From Planctomycetota bacterium (GTDB lineage Bacteria > Planctomycetota > Phycisphaerae > Phycisphaerales > SM1A02), in assembly GCA_014381555.1 (NCBI GenBank), contig JACNLO010000040.1, positions 1 through 39,948 on the forward strand: DNA of 39,948 nucleotides, in the 5' to 3' direction. The first letter of the stretch is position 1. The number at the start of each line of letters is the position of its first letter. Shown here piece by piece: positions 17,440 to 24,054 of this stretch. The notes under the pieces were generated by a model, which saw only the letters and a program-made list of their open reading frames with translations, was not told where the DNA came from and made no database searches. A program made the translations under genes and the position numbers.

Positions 17440-18053
17440 TGTTGCTCCAAAGGTGGTTGGTGAAGTCGTAGGGTTTCATCAATGACGGAATCATTTGTAT
17501 TTCCATATGTTGACTCCAAGGAAAAACGAATACAAATGTGTGTGGCTTCAAATGGGTTACTGGTATCAATCCAAAAGTTACAAGAATTTATGGAATCTAC
17601 TAGTGCGATGGAATCAATCCACCCGTTTGATTTGAATGAATCAAAAAGTGATGCATAATCTGTTAGGGAGTTACATTCAATATCTGATGCATCAATCATG
17701 GACTGTGACCATTCTTCTGGGAAGTTTACAAACTGGACCTTGAGTTCATGTGTTAGGTCATCGAATTGAATCCATCTAATTTCACTTGCATGCACGGTTT
17801 TGCTATCTCTACTATCTTCAAGCCAAAGTGTGATACTTGTATTGTCCTTATCAAGTATACATCTTGAAGGCGCAATGTATGCTCCCAATCGAATTTGAGT
17901 TGTTGCGACACGTATCGCAGATTGTCTCCCATCATCTTTTGAAGTAAGACTGTTTGTAGCGGCTGCCATCATTGATGCAATTGCAGCACCAATAATTGCA
18001 GTGATGCCAATTGCGAGTGACATTTCAAGTAATGATAATCCTCGACGCTTCAT
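17436..18053 (-). CDS. Pseudopilin, GspJ/PilW-like
   Basis: A protein of 205 residues. Leader MKRRG is followed by LSLLEMSLAIGITAIIGAAIASMMAAATNSL, a pseudopilin helix with Glu at mature position 5. It is larger than major pilins and similar in size and N-terminus to GspJ/PilW minor pseudopilins. The globular part is Asp/Ser-rich and contains five cysteines (for example SRCILD, IECNSL, SCNFW, HICIRF), enough for disulfide bonds in the periplasm. The start ATG overlaps the stop of the upstream GspI-like gene by 4 bp, and the 3' end overlaps the PilX-like gene by 4 bp. Confidence 0.75.
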   Translation of the reverse strand: MKRRGLSLLEMSLAIGITAIIGAAIASMMAAATNSLTSKDDGRQSAIRVATTQIRLGAYIAPSRCILDKDNTSITLWLEDSRDSKTVHASEIRWIQFDDLTHELKVQFVNFPEEWSQSMIDASDIECNSLTDYASLFDSFKSNGWIDSIALVDSINSCNFWIDTSNPFEATHICIRFSLESTYGNTNDSVIDETLRLHQPPLEQQ

Positions 18054-18514
18054 GATTGTGGCTCTGGGATAAAACGTTGTACTGAAATTAATGATTGTTC
18101 ATCTTTGGTGAAGACAGTTACTGTGACTGTTCGCCCCATGATGTATACGCGGAGTGAATCTATGAACATATCAGTTTCAGCGATGGAAACCATGCGCCCA
18201 ATAGCATCCCAATCTCCACCGATTAGAATCCCCGTTGGATCTGTAATTGTTCCGACTTCTTCTCTATAATCATGCCAAGAATCAATTGTTTCCCATGATT
18301 CTCTAGAAATTTGAGAGAGGAGAGACTCAGCTGCCACGCTAGCGATAATTGTTTTTCTTGCTTCAAGAGATTGCGATTGCCCGGCGACAATTGCAGAACT
18401 TATAGTCGCGAATGAGAATGTTAATATTCCAACAGCAATCATGACTTCAAGAAGCGCTATCCCTCGGCGGGAATTTCGGTGTTGTACTTTACGCAGATGC
18501 ATCGTATTACACAA
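18050..18514 (-). CDS. Pseudopilin, GspI/PilV-like
   Basis: A protein of 154 residues, the first gene of the pseudopilin operon. A basic leader containing NSRRG precedes IALLEVMIAVGILTFSFATISSAIVAG, with Glu5 and the helix typical of GspI/PilV. A second in-frame ATG four codons in (18502) is an equally good start. The C-terminal part (about 100 residues) has an exposed Asp/Glu-rich domain ending in QSLISVQRFIPEPQS. In type II-like systems GspI nucleates the GspI-J-K tip complex, and here the order I-J-K-H matches such a tip set. The operon lacks a major pseudopilin (GspG), an ATPase and a secretin, which must lie elsewhere if the system is functional. Confidence 0.75.
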   Translation of the reverse strand: MCNTMHLRKVQHRNSRRGIALLEVMIAVGILTFSFATISSAIVAGQSQSLEARKTIIASVAAESLLSQISRESWETIDSWHDYREEVGTITDPTGILIGGDWDAIGRMVSIAETDMFIDSLRVYIMGRTVTVTVFTKDEQSLISVQRFIPEPQS

Positions 18515-18754
18515 ATCGAATGACCAAATGCTCCACTCTTATCTCGTTATCTGTAAAAGAGAAAATGGCGCGTCTACGTTCATACAGTTAGTAAGGATGA
18601 CCCATCTTGCCAACCCTATTGGTCCGATAACATTGTTGTGAAAAGTAGCCCTAATTTCTGAATTAGAGGAGTATTGTTACTCTGTTGATGAAATATCCTA
18701 TTTCGTAAGCCAAAGCAATTGCAATGTTTGGCATTGAGACCATAATGCCACCTT
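18515..18754. promoter_or_regulatory. Divergent promoter region, pseudopilin operon / lptF
   Basis: This 240-bp gap has no gene. It contains two perfect inverted repeats: CTAATT-TCTG-AATTAG (18651-18666) and GAAATA-TCC-TATTTC (18690-18704). Each could be an operator or, if transcribed, a small hairpin; neither has a U-run. A weak -35/-10 pair, TTGCAA (from 18719) and TAATGC (18 bp later), lies only a few bases before lptF and would give an almost leaderless mRNA. No sigma-54 promoter is seen in front of the pseudopilin operon. Confidence 0.35.
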
Positions 18755-20353
18755 ATGCCGTGGCGCTTTTACCGGTACATGCTTTTCGACGTGCTGCGGC
18801 AATTCGCCATCGCAGCAGTCATCCTTGTTATTGTCATCGCCTTTGGCGCGGCAATCAAACCCTTATCAAGTGACAGTTTGTTAACTGGCTGGGATACGAT
18901 GAAATATTTGTTTCTCGCAATTATTCCGATGCTTCAATTCGCAATCCCTTTTGCAGGAGCGTTTGCAGTAACGATTAGTTTGCATAGGATGGCTCAAGAT
19001 AACGAATTTATTGCGATGGCTGTAAGCGGTCAATCGTATATTCGTTTACTTGCACCAATGTTATTGTTTGGAGTTGTGCTAACGCTAAGTGTCGCAGTAT
19101 TGTCCCAGTCAATTATTCCAACATTTATTGGAAAAATGGCACAAACAATGACGGCAGATTTGCCAAAGTTACTCGCAAATTCAATCAAACAGCACAACCC
19201 ATTTGTTCAGGGAGATTTAGTTATTTGGGCAGAAGATATCTATTTAGATGAGAACAATGCTGATGAACGAATGGCGCTAGATCATGTTGCCGTTGCACGA
19301 GTTCAGCCAGATGGAAAAGCAAAGATGTATCTAACAGCAGCTATTGCGGTAGTCGATGTTCATCGAAAAGATAATCAGACTTCACTCTTTGTAGAAACTC
19401 GTGACACTACACAATGGACAAGGGGAGAGGGTGGCTCTGGAGTTCTTCGAGGTGCACGTGAGGGACACCTTACTCAAGCAATTGATCTTCCATCGTTGAC
19501 AAAGCAAAGACTTTCGGCGCTGACGAGAACTGAATTGCTTTACCTTCTGGATCACCCTGCGGAATATCACTATGTCCAAAAAGCTATGGATCGTTTGAAG
19601 TTGGCGATTGTCCGAAATGAATTTCTTGCTGAATTGAAAAGCACATTAAATGCAGACGGCTCGTTAACATGTGTTTCCATAGAGGGAGGCCGCCGATTCA
19701 TTATTACCTCGAATGGAATAAGAGGTACCACGTTCATCCCTCCAATTTCTGTAGAAACAATTCGCGAGACTGGCGAAATAAGTACGCTGAATCCAAAGAA
19801 CGCAACATTGATATTAGATTGTTCCGATTCCGGATTTATCGAATCAGTCACATTGCGTATGCAAGATGTCACCGTTGGAGTAGGTAAAGTTGGAGAGAAT
19901 CAACGGGGCGAATTGGTTGTTCCCTCATTAACTGTGCAGAACATTCTCGTCCCGTCATTAGAGAAGGAATTATCACCAGAGAATTTGTTGGATGTTGCAG
20001 ACGCTTCTAAGATTTCTGGAATTAATTCAATGGCAGATAATCTTCGGACACATATTTCAGCATTGGACGACCATGTTGCAGGAAGAATTGGTCAACGCTG
20101 GGCAGTTAGTTTTCTTCCTCTTCTTGCAATTTTGCTAGGGAGTTTGCTAGCGATTCGTCATTCAACTTTGATGCCACTAAGCGTGTATGCAAAAGTGTTC
20201 ATCCCAACTGTGACAGCCCTGCTGTTAATTTTCTCTGGTGGTCAGATGATTCGAGATGCAAATTTGCTTGGTGGTTATTCTGTTATGTGGATAGGGAATG
20301 CTGCTTTAGTTTGCCTTATTTTGTTCAATTGGCTGAGATTGCGGGTAACTTGA
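18755..20353 (+). CDS. lptF: LPS-export permease, LptF-like (YjgP/YjgQ family)
   Basis: A protein of 532 residues, longer than the roughly 360 of E. coli LptF because the periplasmic part is expanded. The N-terminus YRYMLFDVLRQFAIAAVILVIVIAF and helices at about 50-70 and 90-125 form the first membrane block; LLAPMLLFGVVLTLSV and the flanking RMAQDNEFIAMAVSG motif are diagnostic (the latter is the coupling-helix region). A long periplasmic jellyroll follows, then three C-terminal helices from about 445. It pairs with LptG and an LptB ATPase to extract lipopolysaccharide from the inner membrane. The lptG start follows after a single base. The presence of LPS-type export fits a planctomycete with an outer membrane. 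Confidence 0.88.
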   Translation: MPWRFYRYMLFDVLRQFAIAAVILVIVIAFGAAIKPLSSDSLLTGWDTMKYLFLAIIPMLQFAIPFAGAFAVTISLHRMAQDNEFIAMAVSGQSYIRLLAPMLLFGVVLTLSVAVLSQSIIPTFIGKMAQTMTADLPKLLANSIKQHNPFVQGDLVIWAEDIYLDENNADERMALDHVAVARVQPDGKAKMYLTAAIAVVDVHRKDNQTSLFVETRDTTQWTRGEGGSGVLRGAREGHLTQAIDLPSLTKQRLSALTRTELLYLLDHPAEYHYVQKAMDRLKLAIVRNEFLAELKSTLNADGSLTCVSIEGGRRFIITSNGIRGTTFIPPISVETIRETGEISTLNPKNATLILDCSDSGFIESVTLRMQDVTVGVGKVGENQRGELVVPSLTVQNILVPSLEKELSPENLLDVADASKISGINSMADNLRTHISALDDHVAGRIGQRWAVSFLPLLAILLGSLLAIRHSTLMPLSVYAKVFIPTVTALLLIFSGGQMIRDANLLGGYSVMWIGNAALVCLILFNWLRLRVT

Positions 20354-20354
20354 A

Positions 20355-21482
20355 GTGAGAAAATTGACACTGTACATAATGAAGAGAATGGTATTCAACT
20401 TTGTTGTCCTCTTTACACTCTTCTTTTTACTTGGAGCAGTAATTGACATTATTGTGAATCTTGATGAATTTCACAAAATTGCAGAAGTTACTTCTGAAGA
20501 TGGAGATTTCCTCGCACAAGTACTTGCACTCCTAAGAGTTGCGATTGGGTTTGAAGGCCCTCGATTGTTCCAAGTTTTTTCATACTTGCATGGCGTGATA
20601 GCAGTTGGAGCAATGGGTTTCACAGCAGCAAATATGTTACGGTCGCGTGAATTTGTTGCGATCATGGCTGCAGGAATAAGTCTTCGGCGAATTTCGTTTC
20701 CGTTCCTATATGTGATGGTCGGCATCAGTGTTTTGGCTCTCTTGAATCAAGAATATATGTTGCCAAGAGTCGCGCCATTGTTGTTGAGGAACCACCAGGA
20801 ATCGGGTGGAAAAACTGTTTCCTCGTTTTCGATTCCGTTTACACCAGATCAAAGCGGGGCATTACTTCTTTCGCCATCCCTTAACCCAGAAACAGGTGTT
20901 ATGGAAGAACCATCGTTCCTTGAGCGAGATGAAAAGGGACGGATGATTCGACAAGTACGGGCATCAAGTGCAAAGTGGGATTCAAAAACAAATGCAGGTT
21001 GGATTCTTGAGGAGGGGCTGGTAGTTCTTATTTCGTTTGATGAGTCAACTGGTCAAGCAACAACTTCCATGCCATTGGAGGTTGAATTTTATGAAACGGA
21101 ATTGTCACCATATATTCTGACTCTACATAGATACGGCCAATATGTTGGGATGCTTGGTATGTCACAGTTAAACAACATGCTCAATGCTGCAGGTTCATTT
21201 GACGAACCAATGCTCAGACGGCATTGGTATTCTCGGTTTGCTTCGATTGCATTGAATGTTTTAGCCATGATGATTGTAATTCCTTTCTTCGTTACGAAAA
21301 ACGCGGTTGTTGTTTCAAGACAAGCGATTAAGTGTGGTGGGATTGTGTTGACAATATTGTTTGGTGGAATGGTGGCGATGCTTATGCCTTTGGAAGGAAT
21401 CCCCGCAGTAGTGAGCGTGTTCCTCCCAGCAATAGTACTTATTCCAATTGCATTATTTCGAGAGATTACGATTCAAACTTGA
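20355..21482 (+). CDS. lptG: LPS-export permease, LptG-like (YjgP/YjgQ family)
   Basis: A protein of 375 residues, the normal family size. The start is GTG (20355-20357), one base after the lptF stop, with no ATG at a better position. The N-terminal helix (NFVVLFTLFFLLGAVIDIIV), the motif NMLRSREFVAIMAAGISLRRI (coupling helix), a periplasmic domain (about 130-260) and three C-terminal helices (SIALNVLAMMIVIPFFV onwards) match LptG. It is the second permease half of the LptB2FG exporter in the inner membrane. Its last 30 bp overlap the end of the convergent SurA-like gene, so both stop codons lie inside the other gene. Confidence 0.86.
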   Translation: MRKLTLYIMKRMVFNFVVLFTLFFLLGAVIDIIVNLDEFHKIAEVTSEDGDFLAQVLALLRVAIGFEGPRLFQVFSYLHGVIAVGAMGFTAANMLRSREFVAIMAAGISLRRISFPFLYVMVGISVLALLNQEYMLPRVAPLLLRNHQESGGKTVSSFSIPFTPDQSGALLLSPSLNPETGVMEEPSFLERDEKGRMIRQVRASSAKWDSKTNAGWILEEGLVVLISFDESTGQATTSMPLEVEFYETELSPYILTLHRYGQYVGMLGMSQLNNMLNAAGSFDEPMLRRHWYSRFASIALNVLAMMIVIPFFVTKNAVVVSRQAIKCGGIVLTILFGGMVAMLMPLEGIPAVVSVFLPAIVLIPIALFREITIQT

Positions 21483-22403
21483 CGTTCGTTGCAAATCAAG
21501 ATCGATGATATCTACACGAGTTCTTTGGATGTAGGATTTTGCAAGATTTTCCATAAGAAATCGCTCTTGAGCAAAAATAGCGAGACGACGCATCTCTGGC
21601 TCAACTTCATCGAATACAACATTTGATGAAGTTGGTTCATCTGTTACTTCAAGGATAACCCATCGATCTCCAATAAAAATAGGGTCAGAGATTGTATTCA
21701 ACTCTAAAGTTGAAATAGCTTCTCGGATTGGTGATGGCCAAGTTGGGTCAGAGGTAGAAATTGGATTTACTCTGCCACCTCTGCTAGCACTCGAATCGAT
21801 GGACTTCTCAATTGCAAGATCGGCGAAAGATATTCCGCGTTTTAAATCAGAGAGAACATCGTTTGCTTCATCAAGTGTTGAAATAACAATAAGACGTGTC
21901 GGGTATGCTGGACCATGTACGATTGAAAACATCCTCTGAACCGCTTGAGAAGTTATATCGACTTGGTTTTGAACAAGTTTTCGAAGAGCAGCATTTCTCC
22001 AAAGAAGTTGAGACTTTCTGTAGTTTCCAAAGCCCCTAGCTTTCAAAATGTTGTCAAATTCATTTTCACTTAGATTAGATGAAACAATCGAGAGGTTCTG
22101 CTCCTCTATTTGAATATCTTTTGGAAGAATTTTTACCCCTTCATTTTTCAACTCAGCAATGATCGCAATTTTCAGAATGTAATCTTCAAGAATCTCTTGA
22201 CCACCGAGTTCGATGAGAGATGGCCAAAGATCTTCTTGTCGAATCGCAGTTGTGTCGATAATTGCAACGATTGGAGATTTTAATATTTTGGGTGTAGTTG
22301 TTTTTGCAATAGTGTACTGTTTTTGTTTTTGGCACCCCAAAAGAGCACAAATGGCACATAACAGGATGGTGGTTTTCAAGGTTACAGTGGTTTTGAATAT
22401 CAT
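21453..22403 (-). CDS. SurA/PpiC-like peptidyl-prolyl isomerase lipoprotein
   Basis: A protein of 316 residues. The signal peptide (KTTILLCAICALLGC) ends in lipobox LLGC, so it is membrane-anchored in the periplasm. The N-terminal part (about 50-165) is helical and SurA-like (WPSLIELGGQEILEDYILKIAII). A parvulin-like domain follows from about residue 170: YPTRLIVISTLDEANDVLSDLKRGISFADLA, ending with ISDPIFIGDRWVILEV. It probably helps fold outer-membrane proteins. The isomerase core is recognisable, but several catalytic residues cannot be checked by eye. It is convergent with lptG (30-bp overlap) and divergent from the broken gene at 22387, whose start lies within its 5' end. The two meet in LPS and outer-membrane biogenesis, a sensible pairing. 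Confidence 0.8.
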   Translation of the reverse strand: MIFKTTVTLKTTILLCAICALLGCQKQKQYTIAKTTTPKILKSPIVAIIDTTAIRQEDLWPSLIELGGQEILEDYILKIAIIAELKNEGVKILPKDIQIEEQNLSIVSSNLSENEFDNILKARGFGNYRKSQLLWRNAALRKLVQNQVDITSQAVQRMFSIVHGPAYPTRLIVISTLDEANDVLSDLKRGISFADLAIEKSIDSSASRGGRVNPISTSDPTWPSPIREAISTLELNTISDPIFIGDRWVILEVTDEPTSSNVVFDEVEPEMRRLAIFAQERFLMENLAKSYIQRTRVDIIDLDLQRTSSLNRNLSK

Positions 22404-23073
22404 TACAAAGCAAAGGATACTCGTCTGCCCGATTTGTGGGGAGACTCAGAACGAAACTTCGGTATGTAGAGTGTGTAGCAACTCACTCGATGTGGGTGGC
22501 TTATTGTTTGCTGAGGGTGGAATAGGTCCTTGGTGGATAAGGGATGAAGATTGTCCCTTTCTCCCAGGAATGACATATGACTCCTTCGCTGAGATGGCCA
22601 AAAATGGCTAAATTGAACGTCATACGATTATCAGGGGACCAACGACTCGACAACTTTGGAAGGTGGCAAGAAGGGTGCTTGGGATTTCTCACCTCTTATG
22701 GAGGTGCCGCAGTTGTGGGGGAGCATGTTGCACAAAAAGACCGCAGATGTGGATCATGCGATGTTGCATTTTTGTCCTATCGTGATTGAAATAATCTTGG
22801 AGTTGATATTGCAAGACCATCTGAGGGAAAAGTAGACGGGATGTCGTCATTTCTCTCTGATACATCAATTATTGATACGTAGTCAACGCCATTGCCTTTA
22901 CCAAAAGCTACAGAATCATCGAGCAAAAGTAAGGACGATTCCGTTGGCTCTCCACAATTACATGCTTTGCAGAGAAGAATCCAACAGTCGTACAGGCAAT
23001 ACGAATCCTTTCTGTCTTTTTGGTAATAAGTACCATTGCACTTATTATCGCAATTGTGATGTTGTCGTATTGA
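22387..23073 (+). pseudogene. Broken zinc-ribbon, GYF-like, membrane-anchored protein gene
   Basis: The original protein can be read from end to end across five lesions. Segments in order are: an N-terminal zinc ribbon (CPICGETQ then CRVC); a conserved GIGPWWIRDEDCPF block; in-frame TAA (22609-22611); RGPTTRQLW and VLGISHLL (22633-22695) in the same frame; a +1 shift in G5 (22717-22721); a second zinc ribbon ending in CGSCDVAF; in-frame TGA (22787-22789); about 30 residues; in-frame TAG (22880-22882); a polar linker with LQRRIQQSYRQYESF; a -1 shift in T5 (23017-23021); a final membrane helix and TGA (23071-23073). The start is uncertain: GTG 22387 with AAGG before it is one candidate. Similar proteins occur in planctomycetes. 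Pseudogene, heavy sequencing error or recoding are the alternatives. Confidence 0.75.
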
Positions 23074-23138
23074 GAGTTATTACCGGACTTTTATGCTTCT
23101 CTGCAATGAGATTATTGAAAGTTACCTCATACTGCCGA

Positions 23139-23154
23139 TGGCATGTCGACCGCA
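23139..23154 (+). promoter_or_regulatory. Candidate sigma-54 promoter before fliW
   Basis: TGGCAT at 23139-23144, then five bases, then CCGCA at 23150-23154: the GG and GC pairs are exactly 10 bp apart, as RpoN requires. The TT of the -12 element is replaced by CC, which weakens it. A start about 12 bases after the GC would give a leader of roughly 100 nt that contains the GGA cluster. A sigma-54 activator gene lies in the same window. Confidence 0.35.
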
Positions 23155-23200
23155 TTGTTTTGCGACGTACTGGTAGCGTGGTTTCTACCTGTATGACCTC

Positions 23201-23263
23201 GGACAGGATGTCGCCCGCTAGTGGAGTGGGACACCGAAGGATGCATAGAACCACACAAGGATT
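23201..23263 (+). promoter_or_regulatory. GGA-rich fliW leader, candidate CsrA binding sites
   Basis: Six GGA motifs occur in 63 bases: 23201, 23206, 23223, 23229, 23239 and 23259. The second lies in ACAGGATGT (23203-23211), a match to the core of the CsrA consensus ACARGGAUGU, flanked by GAC (23202-23204) and GTC (23210-23212) that can pair to present it in a loop. The last, ACAAGGATT (23255-23263), overlaps the fliW ribosome site. This arrangement is typical of CsrA-repressed leaders. Confidence 0.55.
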
Positions 23264-23266
23264 GCC

Positions 23267-23716
23267 ATGGGAATGCAAGTACAAACGACTCGCTTCGGCA
23301 CCGTAGAGGTTGATGACAACCGAATTATAGAGTTTCCGTCTGGATTGTTGGGATTCTCAAGTTACACACAGTACGCATTGTTACAACCAGACAATGATGG
23401 CTTGTTCTTTTGGTTGCAATCAACAGAGGCGGCAGAGTTGGCTTTCGTTGTAACAGACCCATCGACTTGGGTGCCTGATTACCAAGCAACAGTTCGTAAA
23501 GAACAGATGAGCGCTCTTGAACTCGAAACATTAGAATCAGCACAAACATTTGTCATAGTAAATAAATATGACCAAACATTGACAGTGAATTTACAGGGGC
23601 CAATTATCGTGAACTTAGCGAACCATCATGCGATTCAACTTGTACTCGCAGATAAACGGTGGACAACAAGGCACGAAATCGTTCGACTTTCAGCCCAGGA
23701 ACGGTTGACTGCATAG
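23267..23716 (+). CDS. fliW: Flagellar assembly factor FliW (CsrA antagonist)
   Basis: A protein of 149 residues, the usual size. VDDNRIIEFPSGLLGFSSYTQYALL is the conserved N-terminal FliW block, followed by PDNDGLFFWLQSTEAAELAFVVTDP and the C-terminal VNLQGPIIVNLANHHAIQLVL. In other bacteria FliW binds flagellin and CsrA alternately, so that free FliW sequesters CsrA and allows flagellin translation. AAGGA (23257-23261) is five bases before the ATG; a second in-frame ATG is at 23273. csrA follows after 78 bp on the same strand, the classical module. No flagellin or other flagellar structural gene is present in the window. Confidence 0.93.
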   Translation: MGMQVQTTRFGTVEVDDNRIIEFPSGLLGFSSYTQYALLQPDNDGLFFWLQSTEAAELAFVVTDPSTWVPDYQATVRKEQMSALELETLESAQTFVIVNKYDQTLTVNLQGPIIVNLANHHAIQLVLADKRWTTRHEIVRLSAQERLTA

Positions 23717-23730
23717 TTTTTTTGATACAC

Positions 23731-23794
23731 ACTCACCTAAGGATGGGTGAGTACGTCGCAAACATTGCGACGCACCTTGAGGAAGGATTCGATC
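23731..23794 (+). promoter_or_regulatory. csrA leader with two hairpins and GGA sites
   Basis: Hairpin 1 (23731-23752) has a perfect 7-bp stem, ACTCACC with GGTGAGT, and loop TAAGGATG, placing AGGATG in the loop as CsrA prefers. Hairpin 2 (23754-23772) has a perfect 8-bp stem, CGTCGCAA with TTGCGACG, and loop ACA. Two more GGA motifs (23781 and 23785) form the strong ribosome site GAGGAAGG eight bases before the ATG. Together these suggest CsrA autorepression. A T7 run directly after the fliW stop lacks a hairpin before it. Confidence 0.6.
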
Positions 23795-24028
23795 ATGCTA
23801 GTGTTATCACGCCATAAGGACGAAACAATTATGATTGGCGACGACATTGAATTAACAATCGTGGACATCCGTGGTGACAAGGTACGGGTTGGTATTAAAG
23901 CGCCATCCTCAATACCTGTTCATCGTAAGGAGGTTTATGATGCGATTCGACAAGAGAATGAAGGCGCTTCGACCTTCAACAAAGCAGACTTGCATCAAGT
24001 CAAAACTCCAAGAATTGCAACTCTATAA
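23795..24028 (+). CDS. csrA: Carbon storage regulator CsrA
   Basis: The start is ATG 23795, which gives the family's invariant N-terminus MLVLSRHKDETIMIGDDI and has GAGGAAGG eight bases upstream; an upstream in-frame ATG at 23747 would add 16 spurious residues. A protein of 77 residues, slightly longer than the 61 of E. coli CsrA because of a polar tail. RNA-binding residues are conserved near the N-terminus (L4, R6 region) and in VHRKEVYDAI (the catalytically cited Arg44 equivalent). It dimerises and binds GGA motifs in mRNA leaders to block ribosome access. It is paired with fliW and convergent with pgi, with only 26 bp between stop codons and no clear terminator. Confidence 0.95.
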   Translation: MLVLSRHKDETIMIGDDIELTIVDIRGDKVRVGIKAPSSIPVHRKEVYDAIRQENEGASTFNKADLHQVKTPRIATL

Positions 24029-24054
24029 AAGGGTAACTTTCTGCGGATAACTAA

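Noticed and set aside
22577-22789. 70-residue plus-strand frame
   Set aside because: Only its end (zinc ribbon ending SYRD) is meaningful; it is the shifted segment of the broken gene, not a separate gene.
23117-23141. Sigma-28-like promoter (GAAA then GCCGATGG) before fliW
   Set aside because: The spacing is 13 bp where about 15 is expected and the -35 core is GAAA rather than TAAA.
22872-23306. 144-residue plus-strand frame
   Set aside because: Its frame cuts across the pseudogene and into fliW; composition is Arg/Cys-rich and not protein-like.
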